Of a DNA stretch of 34,647 nt, positions 23,625 through 33,645 are shown one piece after another. Position 1 is the first letter of the stretch; each line of letters starts with the position of its first letter. The notes under the pieces were generated by a model. The model was given only the letters and a program-made list of their open reading frames with translations, was not told where the DNA came from and did not search any database. Source of the DNA: Candidatus Acidulidesulfobacter diazotrophicus (GTDB lineage Bacteria; SZUA-79; Acidulodesulfobacterales; Acidulodesulfobacteraceae); the NCBI GenBank assembly GCA_004195025.1, contig SGBB01000022.1:1-34647 (forward strand). Direction: 5' to 3'. The position numbers were made by a program, and so were the translations under genes.

Positions 23625-24188
23625 ATGAAATTTTTAAATATTCTAAAATATCCTGACCCTGCGCTTAGAATAAAAGCTCAAAACGTCAGCGAAGACGAAC
23701 TTAAGAATATATCAAAATTTGCAAAATATCTTGCCTACACAATGTATAAGGCTGAAGGAGTCGGTCTTGCTTCAACTCAAGTAGGAATAAACAAAAGAAT
23801 CATCGTTATAGACATTAGCAAAAAATTTGATGAAAATTATGAAAGTTTTTTGAAAAATCAAGATATTCTTTTTTTGAATAAAAATCTTATAATAGCAATT
23901 AATCCTGAAATAATATATAAAGAAGGAAAAATTACGCATGAAGAAGGGTGTCTGTCTGTACCCGAATTTAACGCTGATATTGAAAGGTCTAATATTATTA
24001 AAGTAAAAGCTTTGGGGTTAGACGGAAAAGAATTTATTACCGAAGCAGACGGAATATTATCTATTGCTTTTCAGCACGAAATTGACCATCTTGACGGTAT
24101 TCTTTTTATTGATAAAGTCTCTCCGCTTAAAAGGACATTATATAATGCTAAACTTAAAAAATTAAAAATTAAAGAAAAAGTACATTAG
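23625..24188 (+). CDS. def: Peptide deformylase
   Basis: Removes the N-formyl group from nascent proteins using Fe(II). All three family motifs are present: GVGLASTQVG (45-54; Ser replaces the usual second Ala), EGCLSVP (107-113, metal ligand Cys109) and QHEIDHLDG (150-158, ligands His151 and His155, catalytic Glu152). 187 residues; an extra segment of about 15 residues (DENYESFLKNQDILFLNKN) lies between motif one and the NPEI strand. The next gene is fmt, giving the classical def-fmt pair of formyl-methionine metabolism. Weak AAGGA about 12 nt upstream of the ATG. Confidence 0.97.
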   Translation: MKFLNILKYPDPALRIKAQNVSEDELKNISKFAKYLAYTMYKAEGVGLASTQVGINKRIIVIDISKKFDENYESFLKNQDILFLNKNLIIAINPEIIYKEGKITHEEGCLSVPEFNADIERSNIIKVKALGLDGKEFITEADGILSIAFQHEIDHLDGILFIDKVSPLKRTLYNAKLKKLKIKEKVH

Positions 24189-24356
24189 TTATAAGCAAAG
24201 TTTTCAGAAAACCATTTAACAGACGTAATTAAATCAATTAATAAGGTATATTAGTTATTAATGTGAATTATAATATTGCGATATTAAAGTTGCGAAAAAC
24301 TTAAACTGAAGATTAAATTAAAGATAAGTATGGATTGTAATATTGCCGATATTAAA

Positions 24357-24379
24357 CCCATGAAAATAATTTTCATGGG
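24357..24379. repeat. Perfect palindrome over the likely fmt start codon
   Basis: Arms CCCATGAAAAT and ATTTTCATGGG are exact reverse complements around a single A (11-bp arms). The ATG at 24360 lies in the left arm. Part of this follows from the conserved MKIIFMG coding sequence (ATG...ATG), so it may be coincidental. Confidence 0.6.
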
Positions 24380-25688
24380 AACTCCTGAAATTGCCTCAGA
24401 CTCTTTAATATCTATAATTGAATTAACAAAAAATAGTATAGCCGATTTAAAATGCATATATACTAAACCTGAAGCATGGAACAACAAAAAATCTCAATAT
24501 ATAAAATCTCCCGTTAATATTATCGGCGATAAATACAATATACCGGTAAGAACTCCTAAAACCGTTAAAAATAATCAAGAAGAAATAGACTTTATTGTAA
24601 ATATTAAACCTGATTTAATTATAGTCGTGGCTTACGGTCTTATTTTGCCTAAAAATATTTTAGATATACCTTTATACGGCACTATAAATCTTCATCCATC
24701 TATTTTACCGGATTTAAGAGGACCGAGTCCTATTCATTATGCTTTATTGGAAAATCTTAAATATACCGGGATTTCTATAATGGCATTAGATGAAGGAATG
24801 GATACAGGTCCATTGATAGCGCAAATGAAAACTCCTGTCGGTAAAGATGAATATTTTGAAGAATTATACGGCAGACTTTCAAAAATTGGCGCGTATGTTT
24901 TATCTGATGTAATAAAAACGCTTGCTTTAATTCATTCTATGGAAAATATTTGTTTAGATGAAGAAAGTAAAAAAATATATACTTATGCATCTCCTCAATC
25001 CGCTTCAATGTTATATCAAAAAGATTGCGGGCAAAACTTAACTATAACCGATAAAATAGACAATGAAATTAAAAAAATTAATTTTTCTAAAGATAAACCT
25101 GATTTAATCTATTCTAAAATTAGAACATTTTCAGGATCCGATCCTGCTTATTTTATTTTTGAAAAAAAGACGATAAAAGTCATAAGGGCTAATCTAATTG
25201 TGATAAAGGGGCAGTTTGAAAATTGCAATGAAAATTTAAGCAAAAATAACTCAAAAGCAATCCAATTTAAATCAAAGCATAATTATTGCGAATTTTTAGA
25301 TGAAGATTTAAATAACAACAATATACTATATAAAAAATTATTATCTGAATTATCATCTGATAACATAGGCATGCAACTTTCTGAAAAAAAAATAGAAACG
25401 AATAACGGCAATCGCAATAATAATCATTGTGATAATCATTGTGATAATCATTGTGATAATCATTGTGACGACGATAACGCACTAAACGCGGAGAATAAAT
25501 ATAATCCTGAATTAATTTATAAACCTGGCACGGTTGTTATAGCCGATAAATCTGGTTTAGTTATAAGCACTTTAGAAAAAGGAGTTTATTTAAAATTACT
25601 GGAATTAAAGCCTGAAAGCAAAAAAGCAATGAATTATATTGATTTTATAAATGGATTAAGAATTAAATTCGGCATTATGCTACAATAA
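24360..25688 (+). CDS. fmt: Methionyl-tRNA formyltransferase with repeat insert
   Basis: Formylates initiator Met-tRNA using 10-formyl-tetrahydrofolate. The N-terminal domain starts KIIFMGTPEIASDSL. The catalytic trio is Asn110, His112 (INLHPSILPDLRG) and Asp148 (DEGMDTGP); their spacing equals Asn106, His108 and Asp144 of E. coli. The C-terminal OB-like domain is split by a low-complexity insert (roughly 290-385) ending in four NHCD repeats, then resumes at PGTVVIADKSGLVISTLEKG. This explains 442 residues versus about 315 in relatives. Start ATG 24360 is chosen because the family begins M-[KR]-[IV]-[IV]-F-M-G; an in-frame ATG ten codons upstream (24330) is the alternative and has a slightly more purine-rich leader. 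Downstream of def. Confidence 0.95.
   Translation: MKIIFMGTPEIASDSLISIIELTKNSIADLKCIYTKPEAWNNKKSQYIKSPVNIIGDKYNIPVRTPKTVKNNQEEIDFIVNIKPDLIIVVAYGLILPKNILDIPLYGTINLHPSILPDLRGPSPIHYALLENLKYTGISIMALDEGMDTGPLIAQMKTPVGKDEYFEELYGRLSKIGAYVLSDVIKTLALIHSMENICLDEESKKIYTYASPQSASMLYQKDCGQNLTITDKIDNEIKKINFSKDKPDLIYSKIRTFSGSDPAYFIFEKKTIKVIRANLIVIKGQFENCNENLSKNNSKAIQFKSKHNYCEFLDEDLNNNNILYKKLLSELSSDNIGMQLSEKKIETNNGNRNNNHCDNHCDNHCDNHCDDDNALNAENKYNPELIYKPGTVVIADKSGLVISTLEKGVYLKLLELKPESKKAMNYIDFINGLRIKFGIMLQ
25422..25469. repeat. In-frame 12-bp repeat (NHCD x4) inside fmt
   Basis: Four tandem copies of AATCATTGTGAT (the last ends GAC), each encoding Asn-His-Cys-Asp. The unit length is a multiple of three, so copy-number changes keep the fmt frame. 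Confidence 0.95.
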
Positions 25689-25820
25689 ATTAAATAATAT
25701 ATCAAATCATTAACTATACAAAATACTGCAATAAAATATTAAGATAGATTAAGATAGATTAAGATATCGCACTGCATTATAAAAATAAAACTTGCATAAA
25801 AATTATATAAAAATTTTAAA

Positions 25821-26573
25821 ATGTCTATAAAAAAAGAGCATCTGTATTTTCTAAAAACTATAATAATCGCATCTATTGTGCTGCTTATTTTATCTTCATT
25901 TCTTTTCTGGATAATTTCAGGCGGACTTGAAAAACTAAATCCTAATTTGCCGTTCTTTATTTTTATATTAATAATATCAATATTCTTCTTATTTATCGCA
26001 ATATTTATAATTAGCTTAATATATAATGATAATAAAAATAAATCATTTTTTGTTAATTTTACACGTTATGTATTAATAAAAATATTATATCCTGCCGCTG
26101 TTTTAATAGCATCAATTTTCCGCATAGACAGAAATAAAATGCAGCAATCATTTATAGCAATAAATAACTCGCTGCTTTTCTCTATCGGAAAAAAAGTTCA
26201 ATATGACAGAATATTGATTCTTTTGCCACATTGTCTCCAACTGCACAACTGCAAGGCAAAAATTACCGACGACATCCATCATTGTCTTGATTGCGGAAAA
26301 TGCAATATCAAAGAGCTTAATGCTTTAGGTGATAAAAAAGGAATTTATATAGCCGTGGCAACAGGAGGAACGTTAGCTCGGAGAGTGTTAGAAGAAAAAA
26401 GACCTAAAATTGTTATTGCAGTTGCTTGCGAAAGAGACCTTTCATCAGGAATATTAGACGCTTTTCCTCTGCCTGTTTACGGATTAATAAATATAAGACC
26501 GAACGGACCATGCAGAGATACACAGGTTGACGTAAACGCTCTTAACAATTTAATAGAAAAAATCACGGTTTAG
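25821..26573 (+). CDS. DUF116-family membrane protein
   Basis: A 250-residue protein of the DUF116 family, function unknown. Two hydrophobic segments (about 11-33 and 44-68) lead into the cytosolic domain at about 125-245. Its cysteine signature is LLPHCLQLHNCKAKI, HHCLDCGKCNI, VACERDLSSG and NGPCRDT, suggesting an Fe-S cluster or metal site. An IAVATGGTLARRVLEEKRPKI segment lies between them. It is commonly found beside fmt in delta-proteobacteria-like genomes (recollection), as here. It ends 8 nt before the aminotransferase gene, so the two are probably cotranscribed. No clear Shine-Dalgarno before the ATG. Confidence 0.9.
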   Translation: MSIKKEHLYFLKTIIIASIVLLILSSFLFWIISGGLEKLNPNLPFFIFILIISIFFLFIAIFIISLIYNDNKNKSFFVNFTRYVLIKILYPAAVLIASIFRIDRNKMQQSFIAINNSLLFSIGKKVQYDRILILLPHCLQLHNCKAKITDDIHHCLDCGKCNIKELNALGDKKGIYIAVATGGTLARRVLEEKRPKIVIAVACERDLSSGILDAFPLPVYGLINIRPNGPCRDTQVDVNALNNLIEKITV

Positions 26574-26581
26574 TTTAATAT

Positions 26582-27889
26582 ATGAAATTTGAAAATAATT
26601 ATGATGATTCAATAAATAATATGCAAAATGAACATGGAGGGAATTTATTTAAAGAATTCAATAAAAACGATTACGATATTTTTAATTTTTTTAATGAGGC
26701 TAAAAAAAAAATTGATTTTTCGGCAAATATAAATCCTTTAGGATTAAGTAAAAATGCTTTATGCATTTTAAAAAATACAAAATTACTAAAATTTTTAATT
26801 GAAAATTATCCTGAAGTTTATCCTGAAAGACTAACAAATAAACTTTGCGATCATCATAATGTTCATAATGCTAATATTACTATAGGCGCCGGGGCAACAA
26901 ACTTAATTTATAAAATATTGTCTGTATTTAAACCTGAAAATGTACTGATAGCAGAACCTTCATTTGCCGAGTATAAACGGGCATGCAGCGTTTTAAAAAT
27001 AAATACGGTACATCAAAGTACGTGTTTTGAAGAAGAATTTAAATTAATAAATAATAATTTAACAGAGTTTATTGATAAAATAAAAAATTTACGTAAAAAC
27101 GATTTTATATTTATAGCAAGTCCTTCTAATCCTGCAGGAGTAATTACGTCCATAAGTACCATTCAAGAAATTCTAAAACTATGCCGGAATAAAAACATAT
27201 ATTTAATCTTAGATGAATCTTTTATGGATTTTAAAGAAGAATACTCATCAAAACACTTAATAGAAGAATTTGACAATTTAATTATTTTAAGATCTATGAC
27301 GAAATTTTTTGCGATACCGGGAGAAAGATTGGGCTACATATTAAGCTGTAAAAAAAATATTTTAAAAATAATAAATACTGCTGTTCCATGGGGAATAAGC
27401 GGGTTAGCTTCAGCTCTGTCTATTTCTTCTTTATCAGACAAAAAATATATTAAAGATACCGTTCAATACGTTAATAAATTAAAAGAAGAAATGTATAACG
27501 AACTTTTAAAATTTAAAATTTTTAAAATAATATACGGGGAAGCAAATTTTTTGCTGATAAAGATAAAAACAGAAAATAATTCAAATAGTTATCAAAGTTG
27601 TAACTATTATAATTATAATCAAAATAATTATAATTATGATGTTCATAATACCTGCCATAGTGATAATATTGTTAATAAAATAAATTCCGAAACTTATCAA
27701 AATATTTCCGACAGCGCATTAAATCTTAAAAATTATTTATTAAATTCAGATATTTTAATAAGATATGCAGGCAATTACAATTGTTTAGACGATAGTTTTT
27801 TTAGAATAGCAATTAAAAAAAGGGGAGAAAATAAAATTTTAATTGATAAATTAAAAAAATATGTTTATATTAACCCAACTTCACCATAA
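26582..27889 (+). CDS. PLP aminotransferase, CobD/HisC-like
   Basis: Fold-type I PLP enzyme. The opening IDFSANINPLGLS (44-56) is typical of CobD (threonine-phosphate decarboxylase of cobalamin synthesis), more than of HisC. The body has GAGATNLIYKIL (cofactor phosphate side), SPSNPAGV (180-187), LDESFMDF (210-217) and the PLP-lysine motif RSMTKFFAIPGERLGY with Lys241. The C-terminal domain contains an Asn/Tyr-rich insert (about 337-375, YYNYNQNNYNYDVHN) that lengthens it to 435 residues against about 360. No other cobalamin or histidine genes are near, so the substrate remains open. It starts 8 nt after the DUF116 gene. Confidence 0.85.
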   Translation: MKFENNYDDSINNMQNEHGGNLFKEFNKNDYDIFNFFNEAKKKIDFSANINPLGLSKNALCILKNTKLLKFLIENYPEVYPERLTNKLCDHHNVHNANITIGAGATNLIYKILSVFKPENVLIAEPSFAEYKRACSVLKINTVHQSTCFEEEFKLINNNLTEFIDKIKNLRKNDFIFIASPSNPAGVITSISTIQEILKLCRNKNIYLILDESFMDFKEEYSSKHLIEEFDNLIILRSMTKFFAIPGERLGYILSCKKNILKIINTAVPWGISGLASALSISSLSDKKYIKDTVQYVNKLKEEMYNELLKFKIFKIIYGEANFLLIKIKTENNSNSYQSCNYYNYNQNNYNYDVHNTCHSDNIVNKINSETYQNISDSALNLKNYLLNSDILIRYAGNYNCLDDSFFRIAIKKRGENKILIDKLKKYVYINPTSP

Positions 27890-28036
27890 TTAACGGCAAC
27901 CCATTGCTCTTACAATATTTATTGGGCAACACAAATGACTATGTGGGACTGCAAAATAAAAAAATAAAATTTAATAATATCAATGAGTTATAATTTATAA
28001 TAATAAAAGTGGCGGGTGTGGGTTAAGTGAAGTCGG

Positions 28037-30385
28037 CTAATTATTAAAATATTCGTAAATTGTTTTAGCAACTCTTGAATTAACGCATTTTGACAATTCT
28101 TCTATTGATAATTGTTTAATTTTATTTACATCTCCAAATGAGTCTATAAGTTTTTTATATGATTCTAAACCTACTCCTTTAATATTTATAAGCTCGGATG
28201 TCACAACCGATTTCCTTTTTAAAGAACTATGGAATGTTATAGCAAACCTATGAGCTTCATCGCGTATCGACATTAAAAATAAAATTAAATTTTGGGGGAG
28301 ATTGACTTCGTTTTTCCTATTAGGCAGATATATTTTATCTACAAAGTTTTTTTTATAAATGTTATCGCCTTCATAATTTTTTTTAATTATATTTATATTT
28401 TCGCTGTTTTTTTCATTTTCATTTTCATTTTCATTTTTATTATTTCTGATATATTCAGTGTATTTGTTATATTTGATATTTTTATCATATCCGGTGTCCT
28501 TAGAGTATCTATTATATTTATTATTTTCTTTTACTTTAGCAATAGAAATTATATCTGGCATATCATCTTCGCTAATATAATCTTTAAATTCTTTTTTTAC
28601 TTCCATAAATACATTCAGCTGTCCCTTCCCTCCGTCTGCCATTATCAAATCGGGCAGCGGATCTTTGCCGTCAATGGCATTTTTAAACCTTCGGGTTATT
28701 ACTTCATACATCATTGCATAATCGTCCGGAGTGTTTTTTGACCTTATTTTATATTTTCTATATAAAGAAGTTTCTTTTAATCCATTTTTAAAAACAGCTT
28801 TGGAAGCTACGGGATAAGTTCCCGAAATATTAGATATATCAAAACATTCAATAATTTGAGGTATTTTTTTAAGATTTAAATATTGCTTTAAAGATTCAAG
28901 CAGTTTTTCTCTGCCGTAATTATAGTCAAAATTTGCTTCTTGATTTTTATCATTTTTTTTCTCTATATTAATATTATTATTACCAAAATTTTGCAGATTT
29001 AGACTTCCTTTTATGCCGCTATTTAATTGTTTACTTACATGTATATTTATATTGTCGTCAATATTTATTTTATTTTTAATATTATTTTCAGGGTATATTT
29101 TATTGTAAATATTATTACCGACGTTATTATTACTACTACTATTATTATTATTATTGTTATTGTTATCAATAGAATATAAACCTATATTTGCTTTAATTAT
29201 ATTTTTTTCGTAAAAATTATTTTTTGCATTATTGATTGCTATAATAACAAGATTTTTGTTCTTCTCATTTTTAGGAATAGTTAATTTAATAATTTTTTTT
29301 AATGTTTTTTTAAAAAATTCTATTAAAATATTTCTATTTTCAATATTTATTTCAAAAGGAAGCAAAATTTCATCCGGAATTAAATTCATATTTTCGCCGT
29401 TGCTTTTTGAAACATAATACTGATCTAAAAATGACGATATCATTTCTTTGTCGGTCAAATAAACATTTTTAAAATAATAATTTTTTGAATCTATCATCTT
29501 TCCATTTCTTATCATTATCAAATCAATTACGGACGCATTATTTTCGGAATAACAGCCTACAGCATCAATATTTTTTCCGTCTGCTATAACTGTTGACTGG
29601 GTTGCCGAAATAACTGACAGACTGTTGATTTTATCCCTTATTTTTATAGCCGCTTCAAAATTTTGTTCTTTTACATATTTATCCATTATCTTCTTCAAAT
29701 CTTTAATTATCTGATTATTTTTACCCTGTAAAACCATTCTTGCTTCTTTTATTAAATTATTATAATCTTCAAGAGAAATATAGCCGCAGCATGGAGCAAA
29801 GCATCTGTTTATTTGATAATATACGCACGGTTTGCCTTTTGAAGCAAATAATTTAAATTTGGTATCATTGCATGTTCTGATTTTAAATATTTTATTTATC
29901 ATTTTAATAAAATCGGCAACGGCTTTAGCATTTGAATAAGGTCCAAAATATTCTCCCGAATTTTTATCATAGGAACGGGTTTTTGTTATATAAGGAAAAT
30001 CAGCGGGGTTAATCTTACGGCAGCGTGTGTTTTTTGCAGCATTGGTTTTATTATTTTTATAATTATTTGTAATTTTTAAATACGGATATGTTTTATCGTC
30101 TTTTAAACTTATATTATATTTAGGTTTATAATTTTTTATCAAATTGTTTTCAAGCAAAAACGCTTCAACTTCATTATTAACTACGATAGTTTCAAAGTCT
30201 TTGATTTTAGATACGAGGTGTTCTGTTTTAATATCGGTTTTCTTGTTTGAAAAGTACTGGGAGATTCTTTTTTTAAGATTTTTCGCTTTGCCGACATAAA
30301 TAATATCACCTTCTATGTTTTTCATAAGATAAACACCTGGAGAATTAGATATGGACTTAAGTCTGCCAATTAAATCATCGCTCAT
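28037..30385 (-). CDS. uvrC: Excinuclease ABC subunit C with Asn-rich inserts
   Basis: The dual-incision nuclease of nucleotide excision repair. Order: GIY-YIG nuclease (PGVYLMKNIEGDIIYVGKAK, about 12-31); Cys cluster region (CNDTKFKLFASKGKPCVYYQ, then CFAPCCGYI); UVR motif about 235-262 (KEQNFEAAIKIRDKI); UvrC homology/RNase H-like endonuclease (ECFDISNISGTYPVASKAVF, ADGGKGQLNV, RDEAHRFAITFH); and C-terminal helix-hairpin-helix (INIKGVGLESYKKLIDSFG). At 782 residues it is about 170 longer than usual. The excess lies in an Asn-rich insert around 410-500 (eight Asn in a row) and a second around 645-715 (NENENENEK). It lies 148 bp downstream of uvrB on the same strand. The opposite-strand ORF at 28292-28741 mirrors the inserts. 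Confidence 0.97.
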   Translation of the reverse strand: MSDDLIGRLKSISNSPGVYLMKNIEGDIIYVGKAKNLKKRISQYFSNKKTDIKTEHLVSKIKDFETIVVNNEVEAFLLENNLIKNYKPKYNISLKDDKTYPYLKITNNYKNNKTNAAKNTRCRKINPADFPYITKTRSYDKNSGEYFGPYSNAKAVADFIKMINKIFKIRTCNDTKFKLFASKGKPCVYYQINRCFAPCCGYISLEDYNNLIKEARMVLQGKNNQIIKDLKKIMDKYVKEQNFEAAIKIRDKINSLSVISATQSTVIADGKNIDAVGCYSENNASVIDLIMIRNGKMIDSKNYYFKNVYLTDKEMISSFLDQYYVSKSNGENMNLIPDEILLPFEINIENRNILIEFFKKTLKKIIKLTIPKNEKNKNLVIIAINNAKNNFYEKNIIKANIGLYSIDNNNNNNNNSSSNNNVGNNIYNKIYPENNIKNKINIDDNINIHVSKQLNSGIKGSLNLQNFGNNNINIEKKNDKNQEANFDYNYGREKLLESLKQYLNLKKIPQIIECFDISNISGTYPVASKAVFKNGLKETSLYRKYKIRSKNTPDDYAMMYEVITRRFKNAIDGKDPLPDLIMADGGKGQLNVFMEVKKEFKDYISEDDMPDIISIAKVKENNKYNRYSKDTGYDKNIKYNKYTEYIRNNKNENENENEKNSENINIIKKNYEGDNIYKKNFVDKIYLPNRKNEVNLPQNLILFLMSIRDEAHRFAITFHSSLKRKSVVTSELINIKGVGLESYKKLIDSFGDVNKIKQLSIEELSKCVNSRVAKTIYEYFNN

Positions 30386-30533
30386 ATTTATATATAATTT
30401 TATCTATTATTTATTATAACAAGCGCAAAATATTCTTATTGGAATTAAACGTCAATCATATTTATATATAATTTGAACATATAATTTAATTTATATCAAT
30501 AATTTAGATATATAATAATTTGGATATAAAATT

Positions 30534-32537
30534 TTATACCGCATCAAGCAAAAGCATCTGTTTTTTAATTAAGTTTATTTCATCTCTTATACGGGCAGCT
30601 TCTTCAAAATTTAATTCTTTAGAATACTTTTTCATTAATTTAGATAAATTCTTTATCTTTTTTTCAGCCGTTGCAGAATCTAATATAACAATATTATCTC
30701 CGCCAGCGCCGCTTGATGAATCTATATAATCCTGTTCAAAAATTGTAGTCAGAAGTTCCGCAATATTTTTCTTTATAGATTGAGGGGTAATATTATTTTT
30801 TATATTATATGATTCCTGTATTTTTCTTCTGCGTTCAGTCTCGGAAATTGCAAAAGCCATAGAGTCGGTAATTCTATCTCCGTATAAAATAACATGTCCT
30901 TTAATATTTCTTGCAGCGCGCCCTATTGTTTGAATAAGAGATGTTTTAGAGCGTAAAAATCCTTCCTTATCGGCATCAAGTATACCGATAAGCTCCACTT
31001 CCGGAATATCAAGCCCTTCCCTTAATAGATTTATGCCGACAAGCACGTCAAATTCTCCAAGCCTTAGCTCTCTGATTATTTTAAATCTTTCTAAAGAAGC
31101 AATGTCTGAATGTAAATATTTAGCTTTTACTCCGCTGTCAAGTAAAAATTCTGATAAATCCTCGGATATTTTTTTTGTTAAAGTAGTAACAAGAACTCTT
31201 CCTCCTCCTTTAACAGTTTTTTTAATTTCGCTTATTATATCGTCAACCTGATTAGCAACAGGTCTGACCTCCACTGCAGGGTCAATAAGACCCGTGGGAC
31301 GGATTATTTGTTCTATAACCTGCGAACTGGCGCTAATTTCATAATCGGCAGGCGTAGCTGAAACAAACAGCATATTTTTTATATGAGAACTAAATTCGTC
31401 AAAATTTAACGGTCTGTTGTCAAGAGCGCATGGGAGCCTGAAACCGTATTCAACCAATGTAGATTTTCTGGATATATCTCCATTATACATTCCTCTGATT
31501 TGAGGTATACTTACATGAGATTCATCAACAAAAATAGTAAAATCTTCAGGAAAATAATCTAAAAGCGTAGGCGGCGCTTCGCCTTTTTTTCTACCCGTTA
31601 AATGCCTTGAATAATTTTCAATGCCGGAACAATAACCCATTTCTTCTATCATTTCAATATCATAAAGCGTTCGTTGTTCTAATCTTTGAGCTTCAACAAG
31701 TTTTCCCATAGATTTCAATTCTAAAAGTCTGTCGGTAAGTTCTTTTTTAATTGATTTAACCGCATATTTCAATGTCGATTCATCGGCAACATAATGCGAC
31801 GCAGGATAAATAGCCGTTTTATTTAATTTTCTTATTATTTTTCCTCTTAGCGGGTCAATTTCGGCAATCATTGAAATTTCGCTTCCAAAAAATTCAATTC
31901 TTATAGCAATTTCTTCTTCGTAAGCAGGAAAAACATCTATAACATCGCCTCTGACTCTAAATACGCCTCTGTGAAAATCTATATCATTTCTGTCATATCT
32001 TATTTCAGTTAATTTACTTAAAACTTCTTTCATTTCAATTTCCTGCCCTTTCTTAACTTCTAAAAGCATACTGCCGTATGTTTCAGGAGAACCGAGACCA
32101 TAAATACACGATACGCTTGCTATAACAATAACATCTCTGCGCGATAAAATAGACCTTGTAGCAGAATGTTTCATTTTGTCTATTTGATCGTTTATAGAGG
32201 AATCTTTTTCAATATATAAATCTTTTGAAGGAACATAAGCTTCAGGCTGATAATAATCATAATAGCTTATAAAAAACTCAACGGCATTTTCAGGAAACAA
32301 AGACTTAAATTCAGAATAAAGCTGCCCTGCAAGTGTTTTATTGGGAGCAATTATAAGCGCAGGTCTATTAAGCTCGTTAATAGTATGCGCCATAGTAAAA
32401 GTTTTTCCGGAGCCTGTTACTCCAAGCAATGTCTGGTATTTATAATTTTTATCTTTTATTCCTTTAACAATTGACTCTATAGCCTTCGGCTGGTCACCTG
32501 TCGGTTTAAAATCGGATACAAAATTAAATATTCCCAT
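30534..32537 (-). CDS. uvrB: Excinuclease ABC subunit B
   Basis: The helicase-like damage-verification subunit. Complete at 667 residues: Walker A GVTGSGKT (39-46), the damage-probing beta-hairpin region [20 protein letters not shown] (about 93-112), [17 protein letters not shown] (motif II area), LRPTG-like [15 protein letters not shown], motif V/VI region [20 protein letters not shown] and [12 protein letters not shown], and a C-terminal UVR motif ([16 protein letters not shown]) that binds UvrC. Unlike its neighbours it has no Asn-rich insert. The start at 32535-32537 fits the family ([17 protein letters not shown]). uvrC follows. No LexA-type box is visible upstream. Confidence 0.98.
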   Translation of the reverse strand: MGIFNFVSDFKPTGDQPKAIESIVKGIKDKNYKYQTLLGVTGSGKTFTMAHTINELNRPALIIAPNKTLAGQLYSEFKSLFPENAVEFFISYYDYYQPEAYVPSKDLYIEKDSSINDQIDKMKHSATRSILSRRDVIVIASVSCIYGLGSPETYGSMLLEVKKGQEIEMKEVLSKLTEIRYDRNDIDFHRGVFRVRGDVIDVFPAYEEEIAIRIEFFGSEISMIAEIDPLRGKIIRKLNKTAIYPASHYVADESTLKYAVKSIKKELTDRLLELKSMGKLVEAQRLEQRTLYDIEMIEEMGYCSGIENYSRHLTGRKKGEAPPTLLDYFPEDFTIFVDESHVSIPQIRGMYNGDISRKSTLVEYGFRLPCALDNRPLNFDEFSSHIKNMLFVSATPADYEISASSQVIEQIIRPTGLIDPAVEVRPVANQVDDIISEIKKTVKGGGRVLVTTLTKKISEDLSEFLLDSGVKAKYLHSDIASLERFKIIRELRLGEFDVLVGINLLREGLDIPEVELIGILDADKEGFLRSKTSLIQTIGRAARNIKGHVILYGDRITDSMAFAISETERRRKIQESYNIKNNITPQSIKKNIAELLTTIFEQDYIDSSSGAGGDNIVILDSATAEKKIKNLSKLMKKYSKELNFEEAARIRDEINLIKKQMLLLDAV

Positions 32538-32709
32538 ATTTTATTTTTATTTTCATATTTATATTATACCTTGAATATGATTTTATATTATATATATTAT
32601 TTTATATTATATATGATTTTATAATATTAATAATATATATAATTTTATATTATTAATATTATTTTATATTATTAATTTTTATATATCTGTAATCAATTTA
32701 TTTATTGTA

Positions 32710-33021
32710 TCATATCTTTTTTCGTTTCGGTTTTTTTAATATACATTCTGAAGCTTTTCCCATATTATACACCCTGATTTTGTGACTTCTCGGAAATTCT
32801 ATTTTTAATAATTTTTTAAAAATATTATTCAATCCGTCTAAATCTGAAACATATTCTTCTTCAAAAAAACCTCTTTCTAATATACAGTATTCATCTTCTT
32901 CTGATTTGATAACATAAAATCCCCTATCTCTTTTATAACTTCTGACATCGTAATAATGCCCGACAGGCATACTTTTTAATTTTTTTAAAAGGCTGTCTAT
33001 TAAAGTTTCTTTTGCGATCAT
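32710..33021 (-). CDS. Small conserved-looking protein, unknown
   Basis: Not recognised. 103 residues, predicted soluble: a helix (TLIDSLLKKLKSM), a beta-rich part (GHYYDVRSYKRDRGFYVIKS, EDEYCILERGFFEEEYV), a helix (LDGLNNIFKKLLKIEF) and a basic tail (KPKRKKI). It reads like a compact alpha-beta domain; codon use matches its neighbours and composition is ordinary, with no low-complexity insert. It lies upstream of uvrB on the same strand with a 172-bp AT-rich gap. The Shine-Dalgarno before ATG 33019-33021 is weak. Confidence 0.7.
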   Translation of the reverse strand: MIAKETLIDSLLKKLKSMPVGHYYDVRSYKRDRGFYVIKSEEDEYCILERGFFEEEYVSDLDGLNNIFKKLLKIEFPRSHKIRVYNMGKASECILKKPKRKKI

Positions 33022-33054
33022 ATTCTAATTTATTATTATTATTTATTTATTTAT

Positions 33055-33093
33055 CTATCCTATCCTATCTATCCTATCCTATCCTATCCTATT
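33055..33093. repeat. Pentamer repeat CTATC/TATCC
   Basis: About eight TATCC pentamers with one 4-nt interruption, just upstream of the small unknown gene. Confidence 0.85.
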
Positions 33094-33137
33094 ACCTTAT
33101 CTCTATAATACTTAAATTATATATAATATTTAAATAC

Positions 33138-33415
33138 TTAATCCTGCAATAAAAATTTATTTCTGTATGATAAATAACCGCTTCGCTCTTGGCTTATACC
33201 TCGCTAACAGAAACTGCATACGGTTTCTACTTCGAAACTTTCCGACCAACACAGGGGAAACTTAGCCATGATTTAATCCTTCACTCTTCGGCGTCATTCC
33301 TGCGAAAGCTAAAATCTAACGTTCCTTGCTAGTGAACTACCCCCTCCCTTACGGAAGGGGACTTCTATCCAATTTCAGTTAAAATATCTAAAACATTTTC
33401 TAACGCAGGATTAAA
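33138..33415. mobile_element. Miniature element, class CCTTAATCC (copy 7, degraded)
   Basis: The left end is CTTAATCCTGCAATAAAAAT; the right end read inward is CTTTAATCCTGCGTTAGAAA, so the ends match the short copy at 6371. Inside is a worn core (AACCGCTTCGCTCTTGGCTT, ACAGAAACTGCATACGGTTT) and, nearer the right end, CCCCTCCCTTACGGAAGGGG, a hairpin that seems to correspond to the C-run region of the 6371 copy. Confidence 0.65.
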
Positions 33416-33645
33416 GATAATTTGATATCTTTAATAAAATTATATTATTAACTGCTAAAATTAATAAGCAAATTGAACCCAATTCCACCGCTTTTATTAT
33501 TCTAAAATCATAATATATTGATATTATTAAATTTTATTTTTTATGTTGCAGTCCTCATAGGCATTTTTGTTACCTTCATAAATATAGCAATATCAACATG
33601 CTGCCTGTAATTATGTTGGAGATAGGTTAGTATATTATTATTATA

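Noticed and set aside
28292-28741. Plus-strand ORF of 149 codons rich in Ile/Phe
   Set aside because: It is the reverse complement of the Asn/Lys-rich part of uvrC; poly-AAT/AAA read backwards gives Ile/Phe, and the composition is not a real membrane protein pattern.
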